Positions 9,365-21,604 of a stretch of DNA of 28,962 nucleotides are shown piece after piece. The notes beneath the pieces were generated by a model. It searched no databases, was not told the DNA's origin, and saw only the letters and a program-made list of their open reading frames with translations. The stretch comes from Tritrichomonas musculus. Lineage: Eukaryota; Parabasalia; Tritrichomonadida; Tritrichomonadidae. Within the stretch, counting starts at the first letter, position 1. Each line of letters opens with the position of its first letter. The position numbers and the translations under genes were made by a program. The stretch covers positions 1 through 28,962 of the forward strand of contig JAPFFF010000252.1 of the NCBI GenBank assembly GCA_039105265.1, read 5' to 3'.

Positions 9365-9627
9365 ATTCCTATGTAATTGAATTTTTTTTTAACTTAATTC
9401 AACAAAATTGCAAAAACAAATTGTAAATTAATAAAAGCATGTTAATATTTTATTTTAAAATTAAATCAAATATTCTTTTATTATTTTAAAACTAACTCAT
9501 TTCTATTATGAAAGTAAATCAGAGAATGATAGCATTTAAAAGAAAAGAGTGACATTTTTTTATTATTATTATTATTGTCAAATGCCAGAATAAAATTAAA
9601 TAAATGTAATTAATTAAGAACATTAGC

Positions 9628-9700
9628 GGGACTTTAGCTCACCTGGGAGAGCGTACGACTGAAGATCGTAAGGTACGTGGTTCGAGTCCGCGAAGTCCCA
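9628..9700 (+). tRNA. tRNA-Phe (GAA), unit 3
   Basis: Same 73-base gene with acceptor GGGACTT/AAGTCCC, anticodon GAA, no intron and no encoded CCA. Ten T follow. Confidence 0.97.
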
Positions 9701-10150
9701 AAATATATTTTTTTTTTATTTATTTATTTTTGTCGAAAATCAAAATGATTTTAAAATTTATAAATAAGAAATATAAAGTTTTCTTTTTTGTTTTTGTTTT
9801 CCATATATATTTATATTTATGTTAACACGTATGCTGAAGAAACTGTCAATAAAAATAAAAAAATTGTTTTCATTTGAAATCAATTGAGTAATACATTTGA
9901 AATAAAAATAAGAATAAAAATGAAATTTATATCAATTTAAAAGATAAAGAGTTATATTTTAATAATTGTTATAAAATTGATTAAATGATAAGTGAAGATT
10001 GTCATAAAAATACATGACAAAACAAGACAAGACAAAATAAAAAAAAAAATTTCACAATAAAATTTATATATAATAAAGATAATAGGAAAAACAGTTAAAG
10101 TAATATAAGAAATGATATAAGTTTAAGAGTGAAGAATAGACTAATTTATT

Positions 10151-10267
10151 GAAGCGGCCATACCCGGCTGGATACATCCAGCTCCATTCCGAACCTGGAA
10201 ATTAAGCAGTCGCGGGCTGCATCAGTACTGGGCTGGGTGACTTCCCGGGAACGTGTAGTGTCGCTTC
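10151..10267 (+). rRNA. 5S rRNA, unit 3 copy A
   Basis: Full-length 117-base 5S gene, same sequence as the others. It is preceded by the shared 49-bp flank and followed by eight T. Confidence 0.95.
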
Positions 10268-10424
10268 CTTTTTTTTCTTTTATAATATATATATATAATA
10301 GAAGAATACAAATATATTTTTGTTAATTTTATCAAAGCTACATTTTAAAAATCATTAAAAAAAAGCGGTTATAATAATATGCTAAATGATATAATTTTAA
10401 GAATGGAGAATAGACTAATTTATT

Positions 10425-10541
10425 GAAGCGGCCATACCCGGCTGGATACATCCAGCTCCATTCCGAACCTGGAAATTAAGCAGTCGCGGGCTGCATCAGT
10501 ACTGGGCTGGGTGACTTCCCGGGAACGTGTAGTGTCGCTTC
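10425..10541 (+). rRNA. 5S rRNA, unit 3 copy B
   Basis: Full-length 5S gene, 274 bp after copy A, followed by seven T. Confidence 0.95.
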
Positions 10542-10953
10542 CTTTTTTTCTTTTCTTTTTATTAATAATATATTATATATATCTTTATATGTTTCACTTA
10601 TGGTGTTGCTTCTCTAATTTATTTTTTTTTCGAAATGATTTTTTTTGTTATTTGTTTTTAGGTAAAAAACATCATTAATTATTATATGTATTCAATTTTT
10701 GGAATTATTTATGTGAAAATTTTCTAAATTGATTGACTATTTATCGAAGAAAATAGATATGTGTTTTGACTATTTATCGTCATAAAAATATTGAATGAAT
10801 TCCTCTCAATCATTTTCAATATATTTGAATGATTTTCTCTCAATTTTGATTCTCCCGACCATTTAACATTTGTGAGAATGTATACAATTTTGAATGATAC
10901 TAAGAAAAATGTAAATTTTAAAAATCATTTTTTTTATTTGAAACACAAAACAA

Positions 10954-12921
10954 ATGTCAGCAGTCGGAATTGATCTTGGTACTACTTATTCATGCGTTGG
11001 TGTCTTTCGCCACAACAGAGTAGATATCATTGCAAACGATATGGGTAATCGTACAACACCATCTTATGTCGCTTTTACAGATGAAGAACGTCTTGTCGGT
11101 GATGCAGCAAAGAACCAAGCAGCCATGAATCCAACAAACACAGTATTCGATGCAAAACGTATGATTGGGCGTAAGTTTTCAGATCCAATTGTTCAAAAAG
11201 ATATGCAACACTGGCCATTCAAAGTTGTTCGTGGAGACGCAGACAGGCCACGAATTCAAGTCCAATGGAAAGGTGAGACAAAGCAATTTTATCCAGAAGA
11301 AATTTCAGCTATGGTTTTAGGTAAAATGAAAGAAGTCGCAGAAACGCAATTAACAGAAAAAGTTACAGATGCAGTTGTTACAGTTCCTGCTTATTTCAAC
11401 GATGGACAACGTCAAGCTACTAAAGATGCAGGTGTGATTGCAGGATTAAATGTTCTTCGTATTATCAATGAACCAACAGCAGCAGCAATTGCATTCGGAT
11501 TAAATGAGAAATCAGACAAAGAACGTCATGTTCTTATCTTCGATCTTGGAGGTGGTACATTCGATGTTTCACTTCTTGATATTGATGGAGGTATGTTTGA
11601 AGTTAAAGCAACAGCAGGAGACACTCACCTTGGAGGTGAAGACTTTGATAGCAGAATGGTTAACTACTTTGCAGATCGTTTCCAAAAGAAATTCAAATGC
11701 GATCTTCGTCAGTCACCACGTGCACTAAGAACACTTCGTACAGCATGTGAACGTGCTAAGAGAACATTATCAACAGCAACTACAGCTTCAATCATTTGTG
11801 ATTCGCTTTATGAAGGACACGATTTCATGGATAACATTTCACGTGCTATGTTTGAAAACTTGAATGATGAATTATTCCGTTCAACAATGAATCCAGTTGC
11901 ACAAGTTTTGAAGGATGCAAATATGTCAAAGAGTGATGTTACAGATATTGTTCTTGTTGGAGGTTCATCCAGAATTCCACGTGTTCAACAATTGCTTCAA
12001 GATTTCTTCAATGGCAAACAACCATGCCGTGGAGTTGACCCAGATGAAGCTGTTGCATATGGTGCCGCAGTTCAAGCAGCAATCATCAAAGGAGACACAT
12101 CAGAAGCAGTCAAAGACATCCTTCTTCTTGATGTTGCACCACTTTCACTTGGTATTGAAACAGCAGGAGAAATCATGACAGTTTTGATTCCTCGTAACAC
12201 TACAATTCCAGCCAAGAAATCACAAGTTTTCACAACATTCAGTGACAACCAACCAGCAGTTACAATCAAAGTTTATGAAGGAGAACGTTCAAGGACACGA
12301 GATAACAATCTTCTTGGTACATTTGATTTAACAGGAATTCCTCCAGCGCCACGTGGAGTTCCACAAATAGAAGTTACCTTTGATGTCAACGCCGATGGTA
12401 TTATGAATGTTTCAGCGCAAGATAAATCTACCGGGAATGTTAAGAAGATCACGATTAAGAATGAGAAAGGACGTCTTTCACAATCCGATATCGATAAGAT
12501 GGTTGCAGATGCCGAGAAATTCAAAGCACAAGATGAAGAAGTTCGTAAGAAAGTTGAAGCCAAGAATGCACTTGAAGGATACTGCTTTGGAGTTCGTAAC
12601 TCATTATCGAACGAACAATTTGCGAATGCCATTCCACAGACAGATAAGGACACTATCAACAAAGAAATCAACGACACGCTTGCGTGGGTTGATGCACATC
12701 AAGATGCTGAAGTTTCAGAATTTGAAAGCAAACAAAAAGAACTTGAAAGCAAATTGATGCCAATCATGCAACGCGCATATCAAGGAGCAGCACCAGGAGG
12801 ATCCGGAGCCGGAGGTCCAGGTGGAATGCCAGGCGGAATTGATCCAAATATGTTCAACCAAGGTGGCTCAGGTGGAACATCAGGAGGACACAGTGGACCA
12901 CGTGTTGAAGAAGTCGATTAA
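10954..12921 (+). CDS. HSP70: Cytosolic Hsp70 chaperone, unit 4
   Basis: An intact 655-codon gene with the same protein as units 2 and 3. All three Hsp70 signature motifs, the linker, the Gly-rich tail and the terminal EEVD are present. The unit is exactly 3557 bp to the next start codon, so it counts as the standard form. Confidence 0.98.
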   Translation: MSAVGIDLGTTYSCVGVFRHNRVDIIANDMGNRTTPSYVAFTDEERLVGDAAKNQAAMNPTNTVFDAKRMIGRKFSDPIVQKDMQHWPFKVVRGDADRPRIQVQWKGETKQFYPEEISAMVLGKMKEVAETQLTEKVTDAVVTVPAYFNDGQRQATKDAGVIAGLNVLRIINEPTAAAIAFGLNEKSDKERHVLIFDLGGGTFDVSLLDIDGGMFEVKATAGDTHLGGEDFDSRMVNYFADRFQKKFKCDLRQSPRALRTLRTACERAKRTLSTATTASIICDSLYEGHDFMDNISRAMFENLNDELFRSTMNPVAQVLKDANMSKSDVTDIVLVGGSSRIPRVQQLLQDFFNGKQPCRGVDPDEAVAYGAAVQAAIIKGDTSEAVKDILLLDVAPLSLGIETAGEIMTVLIPRNTTIPAKKSQVFTTFSDNQPAVTIKVYEGERSRTRDNNLLGTFDLTGIPPAPRGVPQIEVTFDVNADGIMNVSAQDKSTGNVKKITIKNEKGRLSQSDIDKMVADAEKFKAQDEEVRKKVEAKNALEGYCFGVRNSLSNEQFANAIPQTDKDTINKEINDTLAWVDAHQDAEVSEFESKQKELESKLMPIMQRAYQGAAPGGSGAGGPGGMPGGIDPNMFNQGGSGGTSGGHSGPRVEEVD

Positions 12922-13184
12922 ATTCCTATGTAATTGAATTTTTTTTTAACTTAATTCAACAAAATTGCAAAAACAAATTGTAAATTAATAAAAGCATGTT
13001 AATATTTTATTTTAAAATTAAATCAAATATTCTTTTATTATTTTAAAACTAACTCATTTCTATTATGAAAGTAAATCAGAGAATGATAGCATTTAAAAGA
13101 AAAGAGTGACATTTTTTTATTATTATTATTATTGTCAAATGCCAGAATAAAATTAAATAAATGTAATTAATTAAGAACATTAGC

Positions 13185-13257
13185 GGGACTTTAGCTCACC
13201 TGGGAGAGCGTACGACTGAAGATCGTAAGGTACGTGGTTCGAGTCCGCGAAGTCCCA
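13185..13257 (+). tRNA. tRNA-Phe (GAA), unit 4
   Basis: Same cloverleaf and internal promoter boxes as the other copies, with a ten-T terminator downstream. Confidence 0.97.
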
Positions 13258-13707
13258 AAATATATTTTTTTTTTATTTATTTATTTTTGTCGAAAATCAA
13301 AATGATTTTAAAATTTATAAATAAGAAATATAAAGTTTTCTTTTTTGTTTTTGTTTTCCATATATATTTATATTTATGTTAACACGTATGCTGAAGAAAC
13401 TGTCAATAAAAATAAAAAAATTGTTTTCATTTGAAATCAATTGAGTAATACATTTGAAATAAAAATAAGAATAAAAATGAAATTTATATCAATTTAAAAG
13501 ATAAAGAGTTATATTTTAATAATTGTTATAAAATTGATTAAATGATAAGTGAAGATTGTCATAAAAATACATGACAAAACAAGACAAGACAAAATAAAAA
13601 AAAAAATTTCACAATAAAATTTATATATAATAAAGATAATAGGAAAAACAGTTAAAGTAATATAAGAAATGATATAAGTTTAAGAGTGAAGAATAGACTA
13701 ATTTATT

Positions 13708-13824
13708 GAAGCGGCCATACCCGGCTGGATACATCCAGCTCCATTCCGAACCTGGAAATTAAGCAGTCGCGGGCTGCATCAGTACTGGGCTGGGTGACTT
13801 CCCGGGAACGTGTAGTGTCGCTTC
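13708..13824 (+). rRNA. 5S rRNA, unit 4 copy A
   Basis: Full-length 117-base 5S gene with helix I ends intact, followed by eight T. Confidence 0.95.
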
Positions 13825-13981
13825 CTTTTTTTTCTTTTATAATATATATATATAATAGAAGAATACAAATATATTTTTGTTAATTTTATCAAAGCTACAT
13901 TTTAAAAATCATTAAAAAAAAGCGGTTATAATAATATGCTAAATGATATAATTTTAAGAATGGAGAATAGACTAATTTATT

Positions 13982-14098
13982 GAAGCGGCCATACCCGGCT
14001 GGATACATCCAGCTCCATTCCGAACCTGGAAATTAAGCAGTCGCGGGCTGCATCAGTACTGGGCTGGGTGACTTCCCGGGAACGTGTAGTGTCGCTTC
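13982..14098 (+). rRNA. 5S rRNA, unit 4 copy B
   Basis: Full-length 117-base 5S gene, same as copy A, followed by seven T. Confidence 0.95.
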
Positions 14099-14510
14099 CT
14101 TTTTTTCTTTTCTTTTTATTAATAATATATTATATATATCTTTATATGTTTCACTTATGGTGTTGCTTCTCTAATTTATTTTTTTTTCGAAATGATTTTT
14201 TTTGTTATTTGTTTTTAGGTAAAAAACATCATTAATTATTATATGTATTCAATTTTTGGAATTATTTATGTGAAAATTTTCTAAATTGATTGACTATTTA
14301 TCGAAGAAAATAGATATGTGTTTTGACTATTTATCGTCATAAAAATATTGAATGAATTCCTCTCAATCATTTTCAATATATTTGAATGATTTTCTCTCAA
14401 TTTTGATTCTCCCGACCATTTAACATTTGTGAGAATGTATACAATTTTGAATGATACTAAGAAAAATGTAAATTTTAAAAATCATTTTTTTTATTTGAAA
14501 CACAAAACAA

Positions 14511-16478
14511 ATGTCAGCAGTCGGAATTGATCTTGGTACTACTTATTCATGCGTTGGTGTCTTTCGCCACAACAGAGTAGATATCATTGCAAACGATATG
14601 GGTAATCGTACAACACCATCTTATGTCGCTTTTACAGATGAAGAACGTCTTGTCGGTGATGCAGCAAAGAACCAAGCAGCCATGAATCCAACAAACACAG
14701 TATTCGATGCAAAACGTATGATTGGGCGTAAGTTTTCAGATCCAATTGTTCAAAAAGATATGCAACACTGGCCATTCAAAGTTGTTCGTGGAGACGCAGA
14801 CAGGCCACGAATTCAAGTCCAATGGAAAGGTGAGACAAAGCAATTTTATCCAGAAGAAATTTCAGCTATGGTTTTAGGTAAAATGAAAGAAGTCGCAGAA
14901 ACGCAATTAACAGAAAAAGTTACAGATGCAGTTGTTACAGTTCCTGCTTATTTCAACGATGGACAACGTCAAGCTACTAAAGATGCAGGTGTGATTGCAG
15001 GATTAAATGTTCTTCGTATTATCAATGAACCAACAGCAGCAGCAATTGCATTCGGATTAAATGAGAAATCAGACAAAGAACGTCATGTTCTTATCTTCGA
15101 TCTTGGAGGTGGTACATTCGATGTTTCACTTCTTGATATTGATGGAGGTATGTTTGAAGTTAAAGCAACAGCAGGAGACACTCACCTTGGAGGTGAAGAC
15201 TTTGATAGCAGAATGGTTAACTACTTTGCAGATCGTTTCCAAAAGAAATTCAAATGCGATCTTCGTCAGTCACCACGTGCACTAAGAACACTTCGTACAG
15301 CATGTGAACGTGCTAAGAGAACATTATCAACAGCAACTACAGCTTCAATCATTTGTGATTCGCTTTATGAAGGACACGATTTCATGGATAACATTTCACG
15401 TGCTATGTTTGAAAACTTGAATGATGAATTATTCCGTTCAACAATGAATCCAGTTGCACAAGTTTTGAAGGATGCAAATATGTCAAAGAGTGATGTTACA
15501 GATATTGTTCTTGTTGGAGGTTCATCCAGAATTCCACGTGTTCAACAATTGCTTCAAGATTTCTTCAATGGCAAACAACCATGCCGTGGAGTTGACCCAG
15601 ATGAAGCTGTTGCATATGGTGCCGCAGTTCAAGCAGCAATCATCAAAGGAGACACATCAGAAGCAGTCAAAGACATCCTTCTTCTTGATGTTGCACCACT
15701 TTCACTTGGTATTGAAACAGCAGGAGAAATCATGACAGTTTTGATTCCTCGTAACACTACAATTCCAGCCAAGAAATCACAAGTTTTCACAACATTCAGT
15801 GACAACCAACCAGCAGTTACAATCAAAGTTTATGAAGGAGAACGTTCAAGGACACGAGATAACAATCTTCTTGGTACATTTGATTTAACAGGAATTCCTC
15901 CAGCGCCACGTGGAGTTCCACAAATAGAAGTTACCTTTGATGTCAACGCCGATGGTATTATGAATGTTTCAGCGCAAGATAAATCTACCGGGAATGTTAA
16001 GAAGATCACGATTAAGAATGAGAAAGGACGTCTTTCACAATCCGATATCGATAAGATGGTTGCAGATGCCGAGAAATTCAAAGCACAAGATGAAGAAGTT
16101 CGTAAGAAAGTTGAAGCCAAGAATGCACTTGAAGGATACTGCTTTGGAGTTCGTAACTCATTATCGAACGAACAATTTGCGAATGCCATTCCACAGACAG
16201 ATAAGGACACTATCAACAAAGAAATCAACGACACGCTTGCGTGGGTTGATGCACATCAAGATGCTGAAGTTTCAGAATTTGAAAGCAAACAAAAAGAACT
16301 TGAAAGCAAATTGATGCCAATCATGCAACGCGCATATCAAGGAGCAGCACCAGGAGGATCCGGAGCCGGAGGTCCAGGTGGAATGCCAGGCGGAATTGAT
16401 CCAAATATGTTCAACCAAGGTGGCTCAGGTGGAACATCAGGAGGACACAGTGGACCACGTGTTGAAGAAGTCGATTAA
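14511..16478 (+). CDS. HSP70: Cytosolic Hsp70 chaperone, unit 5
   Basis: An intact 655-codon gene with a protein identical to units 2-4 and 6. It is the last of four consecutive standard units (2-5) before the variant stretch on the right side of the array. Its downstream spacer still has the 11-A run and both AATAAAA repeats (17150-17156 and 17170-17176) that bound the 20-bp deletion of units 6 and 8. Confidence 0.98.
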   Translation: MSAVGIDLGTTYSCVGVFRHNRVDIIANDMGNRTTPSYVAFTDEERLVGDAAKNQAAMNPTNTVFDAKRMIGRKFSDPIVQKDMQHWPFKVVRGDADRPRIQVQWKGETKQFYPEEISAMVLGKMKEVAETQLTEKVTDAVVTVPAYFNDGQRQATKDAGVIAGLNVLRIINEPTAAAIAFGLNEKSDKERHVLIFDLGGGTFDVSLLDIDGGMFEVKATAGDTHLGGEDFDSRMVNYFADRFQKKFKCDLRQSPRALRTLRTACERAKRTLSTATTASIICDSLYEGHDFMDNISRAMFENLNDELFRSTMNPVAQVLKDANMSKSDVTDIVLVGGSSRIPRVQQLLQDFFNGKQPCRGVDPDEAVAYGAAVQAAIIKGDTSEAVKDILLLDVAPLSLGIETAGEIMTVLIPRNTTIPAKKSQVFTTFSDNQPAVTIKVYEGERSRTRDNNLLGTFDLTGIPPAPRGVPQIEVTFDVNADGIMNVSAQDKSTGNVKKITIKNEKGRLSQSDIDKMVADAEKFKAQDEEVRKKVEAKNALEGYCFGVRNSLSNEQFANAIPQTDKDTINKEINDTLAWVDAHQDAEVSEFESKQKELESKLMPIMQRAYQGAAPGGSGAGGPGGMPGGIDPNMFNQGGSGGTSGGHSGPRVEEVD

Positions 16479-16741
16479 ATTCCTATGTAATTGAATTTTT
16501 TTTTAACTTAATTCAACAAAATTGCAAAAACAAATTGTAAATTAATAAAAGCATGTTAATATTTTATTTTAAAATTAAATCAAATATTCTTTTATTATTT
16601 TAAAACTAACTCATTTCTATTATGAAAGTAAATCAGAGAATGATAGCATTTAAAAGAAAAGAGTGACATTTTTTTATTATTATTATTATTGTCAAATGCC
16701 AGAATAAAATTAAATAAATGTAATTAATTAAGAACATTAGC

Positions 16742-16814
16742 GGGACTTTAGCTCACCTGGGAGAGCGTACGACTGAAGATCGTAAGGTACGTGGTTCGAG
16801 TCCGCGAAGTCCCA
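16742..16814 (+). tRNA. tRNA-Phe (GAA), unit 5
   Basis: Same 73-base gene with anticodon GAA and no intron. A ten-T terminator follows. Confidence 0.97.
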
Positions 16815-17264
16815 AAATATATTTTTTTTTTATTTATTTATTTTTGTCGAAAATCAAAATGATTTTAAAATTTATAAATAAGAAATATAAAGTTTTCTTT
16901 TTTGTTTTTGTTTTCCATATATATTTATATTTATGTTAACACGTATGCTGAAGAAACTGTCAATAAAAATAAAAAAATTGTTTTCATTTGAAATCAATTG
17001 AGTAATACATTTGAAATAAAAATAAGAATAAAAATGAAATTTATATCAATTTAAAAGATAAAGAGTTATATTTTAATAATTGTTATAAAATTGATTAAAT
17101 GATAAGTGAAGATTGTCATAAAAATACATGACAAAACAAGACAAGACAAAATAAAAAAAAAAATTTCACAATAAAATTTATATATAATAAAGATAATAGG
17201 AAAAACAGTTAAAGTAATATAAGAAATGATATAAGTTTAAGAGTGAAGAATAGACTAATTTATT

Positions 17265-17381
17265 GAAGCGGCCATACCCGGCTGGATACATCCAGCTCCA
17301 TTCCGAACCTGGAAATTAAGCAGTCGCGGGCTGCATCAGTACTGGGCTGGGTGACTTCCCGGGAACGTGTAGTGTCGCTTC
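17265..17381 (+). rRNA. 5S rRNA, unit 5 copy A
   Basis: Full-length 117-base 5S gene, unchanged, with the standard flank ending GACTAATTTATT. Confidence 0.95.
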
Positions 17382-17538
17382 CTTTTTTTTCTTTTATAAT
17401 ATATATATATAATAGAAGAATACAAATATATTTTTGTTAATTTTATCAAAGCTACATTTTAAAAATCATTAAAAAAAAGCGGTTATAATAATATGCTAAA
17501 TGATATAATTTTAAGAATGGAGAATAGACTAATTTATT

Positions 17539-17655
17539 GAAGCGGCCATACCCGGCTGGATACATCCAGCTCCATTCCGAACCTGGAAATTAAGCAGTCG
17601 CGGGCTGCATCAGTACTGGGCTGGGTGACTTCCCGGGAACGTGTAGTGTCGCTTC
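17539..17655 (+). rRNA. 5S rRNA, unit 5 copy B
   Basis: Full-length 117-base 5S gene, unchanged, followed by seven T. Confidence 0.95.
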
Positions 17656-18067
17656 CTTTTTTTCTTTTCTTTTTATTAATAATATATTATATATATCTTT
17701 ATATGTTTCACTTATGGTGTTGCTTCTCTAATTTATTTTTTTTTCGAAATGATTTTTTTTGTTATTTGTTTTTAGGTAAAAAACATCATTAATTATTATA
17801 TGTATTCAATTTTTGGAATTATTTATGTGAAAATTTTCTAAATTGATTGACTATTTATCGAAGAAAATAGATATGTGTTTTGACTATTTATCGTCATAAA
17901 AATATTGAATGAATTCCTCTCAATCATTTTCAATATATTTGAATGATTTTCTCTCAATTTTGATTCTCCCGACCATTTAACATTTGTGAGAATGTATACA
18001 ATTTTGAATGATACTAAGAAAAATGTAAATTTTAAAAATCATTTTTTTTATTTGAAACACAAAACAA

Positions 18068-20035
18068 ATGTCAGCAGTCGGAATTGATCTTGGTACTACT
18101 TATTCATGCGTTGGTGTCTTTCGCCACAACAGAGTAGATATCATTGCAAACGATATGGGTAATCGTACAACACCATCTTATGTCGCTTTTACAGATGAAG
18201 AACGTCTTGTCGGTGATGCAGCAAAGAACCAAGCAGCCATGAATCCAACAAACACAGTATTCGATGCAAAACGTATGATTGGGCGTAAGTTTTCAGATCC
18301 AATTGTTCAAAAAGATATGCAACACTGGCCATTCAAAGTTGTTCGTGGAGACGCAGACAGGCCACGAATTCAAGTCCAATGGAAAGGTGAGACAAAGCAA
18401 TTTTATCCAGAAGAAATTTCAGCTATGGTTTTAGGTAAAATGAAAGAAGTCGCAGAAACGCAATTAACAGAAAAAGTTACAGATGCAGTTGTTACAGTTC
18501 CTGCTTATTTCAACGATGGACAACGTCAAGCTACTAAAGATGCAGGTGTGATTGCAGGATTAAATGTTCTTCGTATTATCAATGAACCAACAGCAGCAGC
18601 AATTGCATTCGGATTAAATGAGAAATCAGACAAAGAACGTCATGTTCTTATCTTCGATCTTGGAGGTGGTACATTCGATGTTTCACTTCTTGATATTGAT
18701 GGAGGTATGTTTGAAGTTAAAGCAACAGCAGGAGACACTCACCTTGGAGGTGAAGACTTTGATAGCAGAATGGTTAACTACTTTGCAGATCGTTTCCAAA
18801 AGAAATTCAAATGCGATCTTCGTCAGTCACCACGTGCACTAAGAACACTTCGTACAGCATGTGAACGTGCTAAGAGAACATTATCAACAGCAACTACAGC
18901 TTCAATCATTTGTGATTCGCTTTATGAAGGACACGATTTCATGGATAACATTTCACGTGCTATGTTTGAAAACTTGAATGATGAATTATTCCGTTCAACA
19001 ATGAATCCAGTTGCACAAGTTTTGAAGGATGCAAATATGTCAAAGAGTGATGTTACAGATATTGTTCTTGTTGGAGGTTCATCCAGAATTCCACGTGTTC
19101 AACAATTGCTTCAAGATTTCTTCAATGGCAAACAACCATGCCGTGGAGTTGACCCAGATGAAGCTGTTGCATATGGTGCCGCAGTTCAAGCAGCAATCAT
19201 CAAAGGAGACACATCAGAAGCAGTCAAAGACATCCTTCTTCTTGATGTTGCACCACTTTCACTTGGTATTGAAACAGCAGGAGAAATCATGACAGTTTTG
19301 ATTCCTCGTAACACTACAATTCCAGCCAAGAAATCACAAGTTTTCACAACATTCAGTGACAACCAACCAGCAGTTACAATCAAAGTTTATGAAGGAGAAC
19401 GTTCAAGGACACGAGATAACAATCTTCTTGGTACATTTGATTTAACAGGAATTCCTCCAGCGCCACGTGGAGTTCCACAAATAGAAGTTACCTTTGATGT
19501 CAACGCCGATGGTATTATGAATGTTTCAGCGCAAGATAAATCTACCGGGAATGTTAAGAAGATCACGATTAAGAATGAGAAAGGACGTCTTTCACAATCC
19601 GATATCGATAAGATGGTTGCAGATGCCGAGAAATTCAAAGCACAAGATGAAGAAGTTCGTAAGAAAGTTGAAGCCAAGAATGCACTTGAAGGATACTGCT
19701 TTGGAGTTCGTAACTCATTATCGAACGAACAATTTGCGAATGCCATTCCACAGACAGATAAGGACACTATCAACAAAGAAATCAACGACACGCTTGCGTG
19801 GGTTGATGCACATCAAGATGCTGAAGTTTCAGAATTTGAAAGCAAACAAAAAGAACTTGAAAGCAAATTGATGCCAATCATGCAACGCGCATATCAAGGA
19901 GCAGCACCAGGAGGATCCGGAGCCGGAGGTCCAGGTGGAATGCCAGGCGGAATTGATCCAAATATGTTCAACCAAGGTGGCTCAGGTGGAACATCAGGAG
20001 GACACAGTGGACCACGTGTTGAAGAAGTCGATTAA
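18068..20035 (+). CDS. HSP70: Cytosolic Hsp70 chaperone, unit 6
   Basis: An intact 655-codon gene with the standard protein. The coding part shows no change, but the spacer after its tRNA carries the variant form: a 20-bp deletion and two base changes that recur in unit 8. Coding and spacer histories therefore differ slightly within one unit. Confidence 0.98.
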   Translation: MSAVGIDLGTTYSCVGVFRHNRVDIIANDMGNRTTPSYVAFTDEERLVGDAAKNQAAMNPTNTVFDAKRMIGRKFSDPIVQKDMQHWPFKVVRGDADRPRIQVQWKGETKQFYPEEISAMVLGKMKEVAETQLTEKVTDAVVTVPAYFNDGQRQATKDAGVIAGLNVLRIINEPTAAAIAFGLNEKSDKERHVLIFDLGGGTFDVSLLDIDGGMFEVKATAGDTHLGGEDFDSRMVNYFADRFQKKFKCDLRQSPRALRTLRTACERAKRTLSTATTASIICDSLYEGHDFMDNISRAMFENLNDELFRSTMNPVAQVLKDANMSKSDVTDIVLVGGSSRIPRVQQLLQDFFNGKQPCRGVDPDEAVAYGAAVQAAIIKGDTSEAVKDILLLDVAPLSLGIETAGEIMTVLIPRNTTIPAKKSQVFTTFSDNQPAVTIKVYEGERSRTRDNNLLGTFDLTGIPPAPRGVPQIEVTFDVNADGIMNVSAQDKSTGNVKKITIKNEKGRLSQSDIDKMVADAEKFKAQDEEVRKKVEAKNALEGYCFGVRNSLSNEQFANAIPQTDKDTINKEINDTLAWVDAHQDAEVSEFESKQKELESKLMPIMQRAYQGAAPGGSGAGGPGGMPGGIDPNMFNQGGSGGTSGGHSGPRVEEVD

Positions 20036-20298
20036 ATTCCTATGTAATTGAATTTTTTTTTAACTTAATTCAACAAAATTGCAAAAACAAATTGTAAATT
20101 AATAAAAGCATGTTAATATTTTATTTTAAAATTAAATCAAATATTCTTTTATTATTTTAAAACTAACTCATTTCTATTATGAAAGTAAATCAGAGAATGA
20201 TAGCATTTAAAAGAAAAGAGTGACATTTTTTTATTATTATTATTATTGTCAAATGCCAGAATAAAATTAAATAAATGTAATTAATTAAGAACATTAGC

Positions 20299-20371
20299 GG
20301 GACTTTAGCTCACCTGGGAGAGCGTACGACTGAAGATCGTAAGGTACGTGGTTCGAGTCCGCGAAGTCCCA
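20299..20371 (+). tRNA. tRNA-Phe (GAA), unit 6
   Basis: Same 73-base gene, followed by the ten-T terminator. The variant spacer begins only further downstream. Confidence 0.97.
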
Positions 20372-20703
20372 AAATATATTTTTTTTTTATTTATTTATTT
20401 TTGTCGAAAATCAAAATGATTTTAAAATTTATAAATAAGAAATATAAAGTTTTCTTTTTTGTTTTTGTTTTCCATATATATTTATATTTATGTTAACACG
20501 TATGCTGAAGAAACTGTCAATAAAAATAAAAAAATTGTTTTCATTTGAAATCAATTGAGTAATACATTTGAAATAAAAATAAGAATAAAAATGAAATTTA
20601 TATCAATTTAAAAGATAAAGAGTTATATTTTAATAATTGTTATAAAATTGATTAAATGATAAGTGAAGATTGTCATAAAAATACATGACAAAACAAGACA
20701 AGA

Positions 20704-20717
20704 CAAAATAAAATTTA
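20704..20717. other. Junction of 20-bp spacer deletion, unit 6
   Basis: Standard units have two AATAAAA repeats here, 20 bp apart and separated by an A-run and TTTCACA. Unit 6 keeps one repeat and lacks exactly 20 bp, as expected from slippage or recombination between the two short repeats. The linked change C to A at 20792 lies in the 5S copy A flank, and T to C at 20958 lies after that 5S gene. Confidence 0.85.
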
Positions 20718-20801
20718 TATATAATAAAGATAATAGGAAAAACAGTTAAAGTAATATAAGAAATGATATAAGTTTAAGAGTGAAGAATAGAATAATTTAT
20801 T

Positions 20802-20918
20802 GAAGCGGCCATACCCGGCTGGATACATCCAGCTCCATTCCGAACCTGGAAATTAAGCAGTCGCGGGCTGCATCAGTACTGGGCTGGGTGACTTCCCGGG
20901 AACGTGTAGTGTCGCTTC
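20802..20918 (+). rRNA. 5S rRNA, unit 6 copy A
   Basis: Full-length and unchanged 5S gene. Its conserved upstream flank carries one change (GAATAATTTATT in place of GACTAATTTATT), ten bases before the gene. Confidence 0.95.
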
Positions 20919-21075
20919 CTTTTTTTTCTTTTATAATATATATATATAATAGAAGAACACAAATATATTTTTGTTAATTTTATCAAAGCTACATTTTAAA
21001 AATCATTAAAAAAAAGCGGTTATAATAATATGCTAAATGATATAATTTTAAGAATGGAGAATAGACTAATTTATT

Positions 21076-21192
21076 GAAGCGGCCATACCCGGCTGGATAC
21101 ATCCAGCTCCATTCCGAACCTGGAAATTAAGCAGTCGCGGGCTGCATCAGTACTGGGCTGGGTGACTTCCCGGGAACGTGTAGTGTCGCTTC
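21076..21192 (+). rRNA. 5S rRNA, unit 6 copy B
   Basis: Full-length and unchanged 5S gene with the standard flank, 274 bp after copy A. Confidence 0.95.
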
Positions 21193-21604
21193 CTTTTTTT
21201 CTTTTCTTTTTATTAATAATATATTATATATATCTTTATATGTTTCACTTATGGTGTTGCTTCTCTAATTTATTTTTTTTTCGAAATGATTTTTTTTGTT
21301 ATTTGTTTTTAGGTAAAAAACATCATTAATTATTATATGTATTCAATTTTTGGAATTATTTATGTGAAAATTTTCTAAATTGATTGACTATTTATCGAAG
21401 AAAATAGATATGTGTTTTGACTATTTATCGTCATAAAAATATTGAATGAATTCCTCTCAATCATTTTCAATATATTTGAATGATTTTCTCTCAATTTTGA
21501 TTCTCCCGACCATTTAACATTTGTGAGAATGTATACAATTTTGAATGATACTAAGAAAAATGTAAATTTTAAAAATCATTTTTTTTATTTGAAACACAAA
21601 ACAA